Origin: Perognathus longimembris pacificus
Lineage: Eukaryota > Chordata > Mammalia > Rodentia > Heteromyidae
Reading direction: 5' to 3'
Length of the DNA: 64,000 bases
Assembly: GCF_023159225.1 (NCBI RefSeq)
Contig: NC_063162.1
Location: forward strand, 87,201,438 to 87,265,437
The first letter of the stretch is position 1. Each line of letters starts with the position of its first letter. The notes below the pieces were generated by a model that saw nothing but the letters and a program-made list of their open reading frames with translations, was not told where the DNA came from and ran no database searches. Positions 9,402 to 19,640 of the stretch are shown in pieces. The position numbers and the translations under genes were made by a program.

Positions 9402-10683
9402 TGAAATGCTTTTCCTGACTCCTGAGGTAGTTCAGATCTGGAGGAAAATCTGTTCAGTGATTTGTGCATGACACTTATATCTCTCAGTCCCAGTATGTTC
9501 CTTTGTTACTAGTATGCTCCTAAGGAAGATCATGCTTAAGAAACTGGCCCTGATAAATGCTTGAGAAAAAGCTGTCTTGTTGTTCTGAAAGGGGAACAAT
9601 CTAGAACATCCCAGACATTTTAAATATCTGATTTAAGAAATGACTCACAATTAGAATGAACTGTGATCTTAAGATGCACTGATGATAACCGGTTACATTA
9701 CACAGGAACTGTCTCTGAACTAGGAAACCTAACAGTGTGGCAACTTCCTTTATGAGAATGACTTTAGTATAATAAATACAATAATCTTTTATCAAAAGTT
9801 AAAAATGCCAACAAAGGCATGCAGGAAGTGACTCTCTGCTCCTAATTCTCAAAATAATCTCTCTTTTCTCTGAACACATTTTTAGTACCTCTCCTAGGAC
9901 ATTTTCTATTCTTCAGTTTGCACTGTAGTTATTTATACACATATTTGATCTGCCCCATAGATGAAACTGTAAAAGCAACAAGGGCAAGAATACTTACCGC
10001 TTCATCTTTTTAGCTCTTAAGTGCCTGCTAAGAATGGTTCCTTATACCATGCAGGAAATCAACTTATATTTAATTCCAGGAGTGGATAAAGTCTTGTATA
10101 ACCTTTGTCATGAGTTTACTAACACTTTCCAAAGATCAGTTCCAATGTATTCATAATGCAATAAAATAGACTCATTTCCCCAGACAAAAGTGAAGAAGGG
10201 AGATGGATATGAGTGTGTATATCTCTGCTCCAGACAAATGCTTTCTCTGCCTCCCCAGGTGAGGAGAATGGCTTATGGGGATAGGAGATCCAGCTTCAGG
10301 GCTATATAATTATGATCAGAATGTTGGAGTTCCTAGGGCTGGTCCCCTATTCCTCCATGAAAAGGGTTGATGGAGTGATTTGCTGGTTCCATCTCAATTG
10401 TTGTCACCATTCCAAAACACTGAAGGGTATTAGGATCTAAAAGGTCCTCTAGCCCCAGGATGGCCATTCAGCACTCACTTATCTGCTGACTCTGCTCTAT
10501 CACTCGTGGCTTCCTGTAGCAATGTGTTAAGGATTCTGAGGCTGTATTTGAGTTAGGTGAGGAAGCCAACCTTGACTTAACATTTTTCTGCCACAAGACA
10601 GAGAAGGGAGAAGCAGCCATCCTCCATGCAGTTCAGTCACTGGGTTTCTGCTATATGAAGGCCAGTAGATCTCAGACAAGGGT
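9402..10683. other. Mostly unique sequence, no gene seen
   Basis: No open reading frame of note, no lineage SINE and no splice-site pair I can defend. Ordinary AT-rich noncoding DNA. Confidence 0.5.
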
Positions 10684-10872
10684 GATTGTACCCTGTAGAA
10701 GGCATTGGATGGTGTCTGGAGACATTTTGGTTGTTACAACTAGGAAGAAGAGGGTACTACTTGCAGTTAGTGGGGAGAGGGCAGAGATGCACTAAATTTA
10801 CAGGAAAGACTCTTCTCTATAATTATCTGGCCCAAATGTTACTACTTGAGGTTGAGAACTCTGTGCTAGGCT
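10684..10872. mobile_element. hAT-Charlie non-autonomous remnant (MER20-like)
   Basis: Blocks GGTGTCTGGAGACATTTTGG, TTGTTACAACTAGG, GTGGGGAGAGGGCAGAGATG and TTGAGGTTGAGAACTCTGTG follow the order of the mammalian hAT repeat whose consensus reads GTCTGGAGACATTTTTGGTT. Opposite in orientation to the copy at 2176. Confidence 0.6.
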
Positions 10873-10894
10873 AGGTGATAGGTGTTTTCAGATG

Positions 10895-11045
10895 GTCAGA
10901 CTCTGCAGGTACAATTATTATTTCTACTTTACAGAGTAGGAAAGGGATCTCAGAATCAAGAAGTACATAGGACAAAACAAGAAGCCAGGTGCCCTGATTC
11001 AAGAATCCATAGTTCATGTCTATATTCTATTGCAATCAGGTTCCT
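10895..11045. mobile_element. Possible MIR-class remnant
   Basis: ATTATTTCTACTTTACAGAG followed by AAGTACATAGGACAAAAC and a CAGGTGCCCTGATTC block resembles the common 'cccattttacagatgagg' ancient repeat. Weak, by eye only. Confidence 0.35.
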
Positions 11046-12444
11046 TTTTCTATCAAGATATGCAAACTTAAGTAGCGCCTGCTTATGTTCTATAAAGTTC
11101 AGATGCTAATTAACATCCCTCAGCCAATTGTAGGAAAATTTATCCTGGTGGTGAAGGGCTCTAGAAACATTTACTATGCAACCATTGATCCTTCTCTAGT
11201 ACATCCAGATCATTGCTTTAAAATAAAACTCCAGGAGAAAGCTAATTTTAGAACATTAACAAGCTTTTTCAAGAATAATTAGCTCTGCGTGGGTTTCACC
11301 CTTAAATTTTTCCCTCTTTTGATGGTAGGAGCTGGAGTGCCTGGAAGTTTATTTAGAAGAGGAAATGAAACTGAAGAGATACAGTAAGATTCCTCTTTCC
11401 TGGAGGCAAGACAGAATTGGAATATGAATAACTTTTCCATGCTGACTAATTAAAGGCCTCTTGTGCCAGTAGAGAAACACACACACATACACAGCTATTT
11501 GGAAGAAATTAGAAAAACAAAAGGTCAAGAACTAGATGCTAAACAATAAAAAGAAATTCCTTTTGTATTAAAGGCCAATCTGCCTAAAACAAATGCTGTT
11601 CTGTCAGGTGATGATGGTAAAAAAATGGAGATGGGGTGGGGAGCATGAGTGAAGCAGGGGCATGAGGAGTGCAATGCTGGCTTCTTTCTGAAGGGTTATT
11701 GTAAAAGAGAGTGTAGTGAGCGATGCAGGTAACACAGATGGGGGTGGGCAAGGTGTTCCCTTGAATTCAGGATGAATGGTTTACAAGGGCCAGACCGGTT
11801 CCTCTAGCAATGTTCACAGGTGTCTGATGGGGGCGGTTTAGGAACCTCAGCAACATTCCGTTTGAAGCCGCCAGCCCAGTTCGTGTGCCAACGTGGCAGC
11901 ACGTCAGCCAGTACATTCTGTGGCATCTAGGGATCTATCTTCTGCTGTCGCCCGAAAGCATGCAGTCCCATGCACTCTGCGACTGGGAAGGTTCCCCAAA
12001 GCAGAGGACTGAACGAATGAATGAAATGTGGATAGCACAGCCGAGGAAAGAATCTTAGAAACTTTAGTTGGGGTTAATTTGGAGACTGAAGATGCATGCA
12101 CCCATGCCTGCAGGTGGTGGTTGGCACGGGAACTAGGCTTTCTGGAATGGGTATAGTGTGCCAGGAGCCCGATGCATTGCCAGCTCCTGATGGGTCTTCA
12201 GAGAGGTTGAATACTTTGTTTTTGCTCTTCTCCGGGCCTAGAAAGCTCTTCCTGAGATTGGGTGTGGCAGATCCTTTTCTAGTTTCAGAGATCTTGCGGG
12301 ACAGCCACCTCCTCTGAGAAGCTCTCAGGGCACCGCAGCTTCACTTCTGAAAGCTCTGCCCTCACATCAGCATTCACAGTGCAGCAGCATTTTCAGTGTT
12401 TCCTGCAGCTGTTTTTCAGCAGTAGTGTTTAGAGCAGTATATTT
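11046..12444. other. Unique region upstream of the CpG island
   Basis: No transposon of the young rodent families and no recognisable exon. CpG dinucleotides become more frequent from about 11780 on (for example GACCGG, GGCGG, GCCGCCAGCC), suggesting the edge of a regulatory domain. Confidence 0.45.
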
Positions 12445-12575
12445 TCTTTTGTTTATTTTCTCTCTCCCCACTAAAATGTGAGCTTAGTGAGGTCAGAAAC
12501 CTTGTGTACCCTATCACAGGCAGAGACCACCACTACTCCTGAAACCAGCAGGTGCTTAGCAAGTGCTGCTTATTT
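12445..12575 (+). mobile_element. L2 LINE 3' fragment
   Basis: CTCCCCACTAAAATGTGAGC, TTAGTGAGGTCAGAAACCTT and a following block ending GGTGCTTAGCAAGTGCT match the usual L2 3' end (CCCACTAGACTGTGAGCTCC, GAGGGCAGGG). Confidence 0.6.
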
Positions 12576-12729
12576 CCCTTTGGCCCTGCCCCCTGTAGTC
12601 TAATTACCAGTGGCCAGCATTCAAGCGAGGGTCCAGAGGGGCCAGGCTGGAGTAGGCTGTCAAGCTAGGTTTGACATTGCTGTTTAGCAAGGAGCGCCGA
12701 CATTTATTATTTATTTAGAGGGGTGGTTG

Positions 12730-12953
12730 GTGGTGATACTAGAGCTTGAACTCAGGGTCTGAGTGTTGTTCCTTAGCTCTTTCCGTTCGACTGGCCCTCT
12801 ACCACTTGAGCCAGACCTCCACTTCCGGCTTTTTGCTGGTTAGAGATCCAAGTCTCATGGACTTCCCTGCTCTAGCTGGCTTCAAACCGCAATCCTCAGA
12901 TCTTAGCCTCTACAGTACTTAAAGATTACACGTGTGAGCCACCGGCATCCGCC
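12730..12953 (-). mobile_element. B1-Geo SINE, antisense, old
   Basis: Geo end TACTAGAGCTTGAACTCAGG, then CACTTCCGGCTTTTTGCTGG and the 7SL head to GAGCCACCGGCATCCG. Last transposon before the CpG island. Confidence 0.75.
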
Positions 12954-13398
12954 TAAGCTCCTGCGTTTTAATTGCACCCCACGGAAACTGCAAGAACAAT
13001 TCGAACATTTTCCCTCACTCCTCTCCTGAGCCCCCACCCATCGGCACGACCGTCTCGGGAGTCCTGGCCACCGTCTCGGAGCCCAGCGTCGACCTCGGGC
13101 GCCCACCATCCTTCCCTTGCCTATCACAGTGCTCTTGAGCCCTTCCCCCTCCCCCCTCCCCCCCCCCCGGCCTCCGTCTGATTTTTGCAATCTGTGGAGT
13201 GAATCTTCTCTTTAAACCAATCCTCCCGTGCAGCCCTCACTTCCTTCCCTCTGAAATGCCATTCGGCAAATACTTATTAAGCGCCTATGGCACACAGGCA
13301 CAGTGATGGGCCACTGGGAGCGCCCTGCCCCTCACCGCCGCAACGCTCAGCTTCCTCCGCCCGTTCGACCGCTCCCAAGCCCGGGGTCGCAACTCTCC

Positions 13399-13560
13399 TG
13401 ACGTAAGGAGGAATCCGCCAGCTTCGCCCGCCTCCTTCCTAGGACTGGCTCCTCATTGGTGAGTGTGGAGGTCACTCTGCCATTTCCCCCGCCCTCCCCA
13501 GGTAGACCCGCCCCGTTGGTGGGCGCAGGCTCCTCCCACTCGTTCCCGCCCCTAGCTCGT
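13399..13560 (+). promoter_or_regulatory. Core promoter region of an unnamed plus-strand gene
   Basis: Seen directly: TGACGTAA (CRE/ATF-type) at 13399-13406; an inverted CCAAT box (ATTGG) at 13455-13459; GC boxes CCCGCCCC at 13507-13514 and 13545-13552. There is no TATA box in the expected place, as is common for CpG-island promoters with several start sites. The transcription start is inferred to lie roughly at 13540-13620. A GTGAGG donor-like site on the minus strand near 13335 leaves room for a divergent transcript, but nothing else supports it. Confidence 0.6.
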
Positions 13561-13579
13561 CGGCTCTGGCTGCTCGCCG

Positions 13580-13901
13580 GGAGGCGCGCGCGAAGTTCTT
13601 GGGCAAAGTGCTGGGAACTGGTCGCGCAGCCGCGGCGCTATCGCGGCACGAGCCGGGACCTGGAACACAGCGCCTCGCGGCCGGTGCTCCTGGAAGGCTC
13701 CCGCCCCGCAGTGCAACCGCGAGTGGCGTCCCTTTACTCCTGTTTCCTGCGGCGGGAGCGAGAACTGTCAGCTGCGCCGTTGCTCTGCTCCGGGACTGGA
13801 GAGGTGCGGTCCGGTCTGCCTCCGCTGTGATCTGGGGTGAAGCCCGGAGCTGGGCACCCGGGAACGAGGCCAGTCTTCTTGCCCCGCGGCCGAGCGCGCA
13901 G
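13580..13901 (+). other. Putative noncoding first exon with splice donor
   Basis: A GC-rich stretch downstream of the GC boxes ends in CAG|GTAAGC, with the GT at 13902-13903, an almost ideal mammalian splice donor. I find no ATG between about 13560 and the donor, so it would be wholly 5' UTR, with translation starting in a later exon. A long open frame runs through it (251 codons from a TTG at 13599 across the donor), but that is expected from high GC content and has no initiator ATG. The gene could not be recognised. The 5' boundary is a guess. Confidence 0.55.
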
Positions 13902-14892
13902 GTAAGCGGCGGGGGGCCCTGTCAGAACGGTGCTGGGGTGCCGTGGATGCCTGGAGCCTTTGGGGGTCTCGAAGCGCTGAGGTGTGGAAGTGCGGTGTCA
14001 CCACGCGAGGGCCGAAGTCCTGTCCTCTGTGGGAGAGCTAGCGGGCGAGGCACCCCCGGGCCTGAGAGATGGCCTTGGTGCCACCGCTCCCTTCCTCCGG
14101 AGCGACCCGGGGCCACCGTCCTGGGGTCTGCCCCCTCGAAGGACAGCCTAGCGGGGCTTGACCGCCGGAAGTGGCCATGCGCAGCGCAGAGCCTGGGCGC
14201 CGGCGCGGGTGCGGCCGGACTCGGCGCGGAGGAGCTAAGCTGTCCCGGGCAACGACCGGCGCTGCGCCGGGGCGGGAGGCCCAGGAAACCGGACTTAATT
14301 GGACCCTCCGCGAAGCTTTTGCCACATCCGCGGGTTTGGGACGCAGCGGGCTAACTCGGTAGCTGCGGGTGCCCCTCTAGCTGAGCTCGCTCACAGGTGT
14401 CTGGGCTGCACTTCAGGAGCCGTCGCCCCGTCGGGCTTGCAGGCGCCCCGGAGGGAGGGCATTTGCCCCGCGGGGGTCGTCGCCTAGTGTTCCGATACTT
14501 CTTAATTCAGGGCGCTCCTCTCCGACTCTTGGAACCGAAAGGGCTATAAAGTTGTCGCTTTCCGTAGGTCTGGAAACTGCTGGCGCGGGAGTCCCCAGAG
14601 ACGTCGCACCACCTTTAAATACCTCTAAATACAGTGGTGGGGATGTTTAAAGTAGCTGCAAAAGAATAAACCTTCAGAGAGTAGGTCTAGAGTAAGTAAG
14701 CAGTAGATCTGTCTTTTAATTGTCCTCCCACCTCCCCCCAAATATTATACAAGTTGAGGTCCCTCTTCTGGCCAAACGATATTTTTCAGGTGAGCCTGGG
14801 TTGTATCCAAGATGAATTTTTGCCCTGTCCACCGACTCCACATGGTACTGTCCTCTTGTCTTCTTTGTTGCTGCTGCCGGTCCTACCCCTCC

Positions 14893-15095
14893 TTTTTTTT
14901 TTTTGCCAGTCCTGGGCCATGGACTCAGGCCTGAGCACTGTCCCTAGCTTCTTTTTCGTTCAAGGCTAGCACTCTGCCACTTGAGCCACAGCGCCACTTC
15001 TGGCCGTTTTTTATATATGTGGTGCTGGGGAATCGAACCCAGGGCTTCATGTATACAAGGCAAGCACTCTTGCCACTAGGCCATATTCCCAGCCC
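14893..15095 (-). mobile_element. IDL-Geo SINE, antisense
   Basis: T tract, Geo half, then a head with an intact B box (minus strand GGTTCGATTCC). Perfect 16-bp TSD cctacccctccttttt at 14882-14897 and 15096-15111; the T tract overlaps the duplication. Confidence 0.9.
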
Positions 15096-15130
15096 CCTAC
15101 CCCTCCTTTTTCAGTGGTGTTCCTACAGGG

Positions 15131-15523
15131 GCATGCACTCAGCTTGGAGCCAAACATCCACTTCTGACTTTTTTGTTTTCTTTGTCTCAGTCTTGGGGTT
15201 TGAACTCAGGGCCTGGGCCTTGTCCCTCAGCTCTTTTGCTCAAGGCCAATGCTCTACCATTTGAACTACAGCTCCACTTCGGTTTTCTGGTGGTAAATTG
15301 GACTTTCCTGCCGGGGTTGGCTTTGAACCGCAATCCTCAGATCTCAGCCCCCTGAGTAGCTAGAATTACAAGTGTGAGCCAGTTACTACTGGCTCAGTTC
15401 TGACTTTCTGCTAGTTAAAGGTAAGCATCTCAAAGACTTTTCTGTCCAGGCTTTCTTCTAACAATAATCCTCATTTTAGCATACCAAGTAGCTAGGATTA
15501 CAGACATGAGCACCTGCACCCTG
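15131..15523 (-). mobile_element. Old B1-Geo SINE, antisense, split by a younger copy
   Basis: The left piece (15131-15176, GGAGCCAAACATCCACTTCT) and right piece (15397-15523, TTCTGACTTTCTGCTAGTTA to CATGAGCACCTGCACC) join into one antisense element. The element at 15177-15396 sits between them, with a TSD-like CTTCTGACTTTTTT / GTTCTGACTTTCT. Confidence 0.65.
15177..15396 (-). mobile_element. B1-Geo SINE, antisense, nested
   Basis: Geo end TTGGGGTTTGAACTCAGGGC; the 7SL head ends GTGTGAGCCAGTTACTACTG. A deletion has removed the GAGATAAGAGTCTC block between the two halves (GGTAAATTGGACTTTCC remains). Confidence 0.75.
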
Positions 15524-15539
15524 TTTCTGTTTTGTTCTT

Positions 15540-15752
15540 TCTTTCAGCATTTATCACTCTGAAATGATCTTGGTTCATTTACTGTCTGCCTTCCCCTACT
15601 GGAATGTAAGTTGCCAGAAAGCAGAGACCTTATTTGTTTTGTTCTTCATCACTGAGTCCATCACTGAGTCCAGTTCATCACTGTTCATCATCAGTGTCAT
15701 GAACACTTGGCCGTGCACACAGTAGGTCCACAATTCATATTTGTAGAATGAA
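15540..15752 (+). mobile_element. L2 LINE 3' fragment
   Basis: GCATTTATCACTCTGAAAT, CTTCCCCTACTGGAATGTAA, AGAAAGCAGAGACCTTATTT and the terminal CACACAGTAGGTCCACAATT follow the L2 3' end. A small tandem expansion of a CATCACTGAGTC unit lies at about 15648-15690. Confidence 0.7.
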
Positions 15753-15834
15753 CAAATGAAAATTTATGGCTTTGATCTTTTTTTTTTTTACTTTTTATCT
15801 ATTTTTCTGTTGAGGAAATTAAAGAGTGATAACC

Positions 15835-16285
15835 ACTTTTGATAAGCACCTACTAAGCACCAAGATGTAGTCAGGAGCTTTGTATAATTTGTCTCATTAA
15901 ATATGAAAATAATCTTCTTAGACAAATTAATTCTTCAGAAGATTAACCAACTTTCCTCCCAACGTTATCATGGATCCCAATCAATTTTTTCTCTTTATTG
16001 TGCTAGGCCAATTCTAAGAAATTATAATATGGTTTTCATTAGTATGAGGAATAGACAAACTAGCTTTATTTGAAACAAAATCTATTTCTTTGTCACTGGG
16101 CTATAGTCTCAGTAATAACTAATAGGCTGCTACAGGTTGTCACACTTAACCTTCAAGATCTTCTTAGGCAGCATTGTAACATTCTTTAATTTTTTTCAGG
16201 TGAGAAGAAAAAAACAACAACTGAGGATAAGTTTAGTAATTTGTCCAGAGTCAATAGTAAATTGCCAAGGTAGTTTTTACTACTT
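15835..16285. mobile_element. Possible MIR-class remnants
   Basis: GATAAGCACCTACTAAGCAC with GCTTTGTATAATTTGTCTCA, and later TTTTTTTCAGGTGAGAAG with TAATTTGTCCAGAGTCA, resemble the 'gagcacctactatgtgcc' and 'acagatgaggaaac' parts of ancient mammalian repeats. Confidence 0.35.
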
Positions 16286-17204
16286 AGCTTTTGGATTCTA
16301 AACTCTTAGCTCCTTCCACTCTATTCTAGCACTTCTCCCCATCCCCACCATTTAATTGGATATTAAGTCATAATGATAGAGCCCAATGATACAAATCCAA
16401 TGATACAACATGTTAAAACCATCTGAGGTTGAAAACTTGCTGGTTCCAGGATGAAGTGTCTATGTGTACCATTTCTGAACTATGGGACCTTTTAACTACC
16501 ATTCATTTTTGTGGTATAGTGTATGGTTTGTGGACCTAGTAGTTTGGTGGTTTCTAATAGAGGAGGAAAGAAAGTCATACTTTCACTTAAATCTAAAGAG
16601 AAATCAGATTAGTTTTAATCACTTGGTTGAATGTACTCTGAAGTATGATGCTTACTACCTCTTAAGTGTAGGGAAGCCAGCAAATCTACCTTTTCCATGT
16701 GTAGAAACCACAGATTCCTAAAGTTTCTGCTGCAATAAACTTTAGTAAAACAGTAGCATCACAGGTCCTTTCTTTCTTGCATGGAAACTGATAAGTCAAG
16801 TGGTCTAGAAAGAGTATCATGATTATTGCCTAAAGGACTAATGCAGAAGAGGGCATGGGGAAAAAATTAGAGATGCATTTTTCTCTACTTCATTCCAGTT
16901 TTGAGGTAATAGAATGTTTTTCCATGCATAATGGTCTGCTGGATAATCCAGTTTTATGTTTAATGTGCTTCTTGGCAGGACTGTGTTTTTGTAATTGTCA
17001 TTTCCATTTCAGGAGAGCCCCAGGAGGGCTGGAGTACAGTGCTCAGGGACGTGGGGTGGGGTGGGAGGCACTGTGGAAGGTGGAATCTGTTAGGTTGAAT
17101 AATTCCATGAATAATTGAGTGTTGTTTATAGTGCTCCTCAAATTCCTTTCCTATCTAGATCTACTTTGCCAGCTTTCTGGCCTTCTTCTCTGGAAAAGCC
17201 TATG
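16286..17204. other. Unique intronic-looking sequence
   Basis: No transposon, no exon with flanking splice sites and no structured repeat was recognised. Confidence 0.4.
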
Positions 17205-17214
17205 CTTTATCTTC

Positions 17215-17393
17215 CTTTTTTTTTTTTTTTTGGCCAGTCCTGGGCCTTGGACTCAGGGCCTGAGCACTGTCCCTGGCTCCTGAGCCACAGCGCCCCTTCT
17301 GGCCGTTTTCCATATATGTGGTGCTGGGGAATCGAACCCAGAGCTTCTTGTGTAGGAGGCAAGCACTCTTGCCGCTAGGCCATATTCCCAGCC
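17215..17393 (-). mobile_element. IDL-Geo SINE, antisense, with internal deletion
   Basis: T tract 17216-17231, then Geo. The stretch between CCCTGGCT and CCTGAGCC (about 30 bp present in the related copies) is missing. The head has an intact B box. Perfect 10-bp TSD ctttatcttc at 17205-17214 and 17394-17403. Confidence 0.9.
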
Positions 17394-17403
17394 CTTTATC
17401 TTC

Positions 17404-18140
17404 TTTTTTTTAAAAAAATTAAATATTATTGACAAGGTGTTGTGCAAAGGGGGTACAGTTACATAATAAGGCAGGGAATACATTTCTTGTGATATCTTAC
17501 ACCCTTCCTCCCTTCACTAGATCAAGTAGGCATATATACAATATCCAGTGTACCAAAATTATATACACTAACCATGTAGCGTACGCCACAGGAAATTTAC
17601 CTAGAACTTTAAAGGTAAAGTCAATAGTAGAATCCTCCTGTGTCCTTTTCTTGGAGTTGTTTTTGCTTATTCTCGTCTTATATGATCATGTGTACATAGC
17701 TGTTGAGCTATTGTGATCCACTGATAGGTTTATTCTAGACCTTTTTATGTTTAGTAGTTGTTTGGTTTCCAGATACATAATGTGAAGTCACTGACCAAAA
17801 CATGTGGAAATGCCATTTGAAAAGAAGTTTGTTGTTTTGCAGACCTGGTCTCTACTGTCCTCCTCCCTCCCTAATAGTCATCTATCAAGGAAATCATGCC
17901 CCTTTGTTCTCTGTGTTCTAGGCTTGTCTTGCTCAACATTATTCAGTCAAGTTCTAACCATTTCCCTGCGAATACCAATATTTTATCATTTCTAATCGCT
18001 ATGTGGTATTCCATTGTGTATAGGTACCACAGTTTTTGAATCCATTCATCTGTAGTGGAGCATCTGGGATGTTTCCATATTTTGGCTATTGTGAATTGTA
18101 CAGCGATAAATGAACATGAATGTGCAACTGTCTTTATTGT
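17404..18140 (-). mobile_element. L1 3' end, antisense
   Basis: T-rich start, then a 3' UTR in reverse, then the reversed ORF2 C-terminal region: GGTATTCCATTGTGTATAGG, AATCCATTCATCTGTAGTGG, TTTTGGCTATTGTGAATTGT. The frame is broken by stops. An older subfamily than the copy at 46322. Confidence 0.75.
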
Positions 18141-18180
18141 TTTATCTTCTTTTGTGTTTGTTTTATCTTTTTTTGTGTGT

Positions 18181-18391
18181 CTTAACTAGGGTTTGAACTC
18201 AGACTTCTTTTTCCCTTGATTTTGTTCACAAATTGACTATCATTTGGGTCACCCTTCCACTTCTAACTCATTGCTGGTAATTGGAAATTGTAGTCTTGTG
18301 GACTTGCCCTGGCTGGCTTCCAACTGTGATCCTCATATCTCAGACTCCTGAGTAGCTAGGATTATAGGTATGAGCCCTTGGTCGTTGGCTG
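18181..18391 (-). mobile_element. B1-Geo SINE, antisense, old
   Basis: AGGGTTTGAACTCAGAC (Geo), TTGCTGGTAATTGGAAATTG, then the 7SL head CTCCTGAGTAGCTAGGATTA. Confidence 0.7.
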
Positions 18392-18502
18392 GAAAAGCCT
18401 TTCTTTTCTTTCCAAGTACTGCTGTTCTAATCCTGTTCACATTCAAACCAGCTCTTTTCTCAGTTTTTTGCATGAGTTCTTCCTGTTTCCCCATTGGAAT
18501 AT

Positions 18503-18698
18503 CTTTTTTTTTTTTTTTTTTTGGTCAGTCCTGTGGCTTGAACACAAGGCCTGAGCACTGCTGTCCCTGGCTTCTTTGCTCAAGGCTAGAGCCACAGTGC
18601 CACTTCTGGCCTTTTCTATATATGTGATGCTGAGGAATTGAACCCAGGGCTTTATGTATGTGAGGCAAGTACTCTACCACTAGGCCATAGGCCCCCAA
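18503..18698 (-). mobile_element. IDL-Geo SINE, antisense, partial head
   Basis: 20-bp T tract, Geo, then the head to GGCCATAGGCCCCC. Part of Geo is deleted (AGGCTAGAGCCACAG). It abuts a 12-C run and another SINE. Confidence 0.8.
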
Positions 18699-18710
18699 CC
18701 CCCCCCCCCC

Positions 18711-18914
18711 TTTTTTTTGGCTGTACTGGGGATTGAACTCAGGGCACTGGTGCTGTCCCTTAGCTTTTTTGCTCAAGGTTCGTGCCCTACAACTTCCGCC
18801 ACAGCTCTAAGAGTCTCATGAACTTTACTGCATGGACTGGTTTTGAACCATTATCCTCAGATCTCAGCCTCCTGAGTAGCTAAGATTATAGATATGAGCC
18901 AAGGACACCTGGCT
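18711..18914 (-). mobile_element. B1-Geo SINE, antisense
   Basis: T run 18711-18718, Geo end GTACTGGGGATTGAACTCAG, and a 7SL head ending GACACCTGGC. Lies head-to-tail with the previous IDL-Geo; the pair shares one TSD-like flank (ccattggaatatct before, ccatgcaatatct after). Confidence 0.8.
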
Positions 18915-19534
18915 CCATGCAATATCTAAGTTCAAGGTCTTAGGGACTTCTTACCTCTGTACTAACAGGTAGATTTTCCTCTCTCTCTCCCCTTCATACT
19001 ATACATACTTAGAAAATTTCTTTAAGAATTCTGATAATATTATTTGTGAATAGCTTATATACTTAATAATAATATTAGCAACAGCTATTGAACTGTCATG
19101 TGACAAATGCTGTCATCAGTTCTGTATGTGTATCATGGAATCTTGAGAGTCATATCAAAGTAGATGTGTTATACTCTCAAGCTCTAGCTAGATGAGGCTA
19201 AGAAAAGGCAAAGTTCATGCCTGCTTTTCAACTAATAAGTATTGAATCTGAGATTGTGCCCCAAGTTCTTTTCTTTGCTTTTTAGGCTAATGTCAGGATC
19301 CAGCAGTCTAGACTCAATGTTGGTTCCTCTCCCATCATTGCCCTGGCAATCTGAACTTCATCAGCAAAACATTTTGCCTTTGTACAAACAGTCCTGTTGC
19401 CTGGATAGTTCTCTAACTGAAAACCCAATCTTTCAAGAACTCTAAACTATTTCTACCCCCTAATCTCCAACTTAAACACTCTGAACATTTACAAACACAA
19501 ATGGAATCTTTAATATGTTGCTTGTTTCTTTCAT

Positions 19535-19640
19535 CTGTTTAATTCTTTCTTCCCTTTAATTGTTTCTTTCTTCCCTCCCTCCCTCCCTCCTTCCCACCCT
19601 TCCTCTTTCCTCCCCTCCCTCCTTTTCTTTTCTTTCATGC
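19535..19640 (+). repeat. Polypyrimidine tract (TTCC/CCCT-rich)
   Basis: Almost unbroken C/T sequence with CCCTCCCTCCCTCC and TTCTTTC units, next to the tail of the antisense SINE that follows. Confidence 0.85.

Larger units (their letters stand above)
13000..14580. promoter_or_regulatory. CpG island
   Basis: The only part of the window dense in CpG (GCGCGCGCG, CCGCGGCGC, GCGGCCGAGCGCGC), against strong CpG depletion elsewhere. It holds no SINE or L1. CpG islands in mammals normally mark promoters, and this one contains the promoter elements and splice donor described separately. The densest part is about 13370-14290. A cytosine run at 13146-13169 lies at its left side. Confidence 0.85.

Noticed and set aside
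12903..13190. Minus-strand frame with GRGGGRGEGE-type composition
   Set aside because: Low-complexity Gly/Arg output of a C-rich tract, and partly inside a SINE.
13320..13345. Minus-strand splice donor suggesting a divergent gene
   Set aside because: A single GTGAGG motif in GC-rich DNA, with no supporting exon or promoter element specific to that strand.
13599..14354. 251-codon open frame across the CpG island
   Set aside because: It lacks an ATG (starts TTG), crosses a near-perfect splice donor at 13902, and long open frames are expected in GC-rich DNA. Overlapping frames are open on both strands.
14780..14795. TTTTTCAG|GTGAGC site as an exon boundary
   Set aside because: Reads both as acceptor and donor with no exon between; a chance match.
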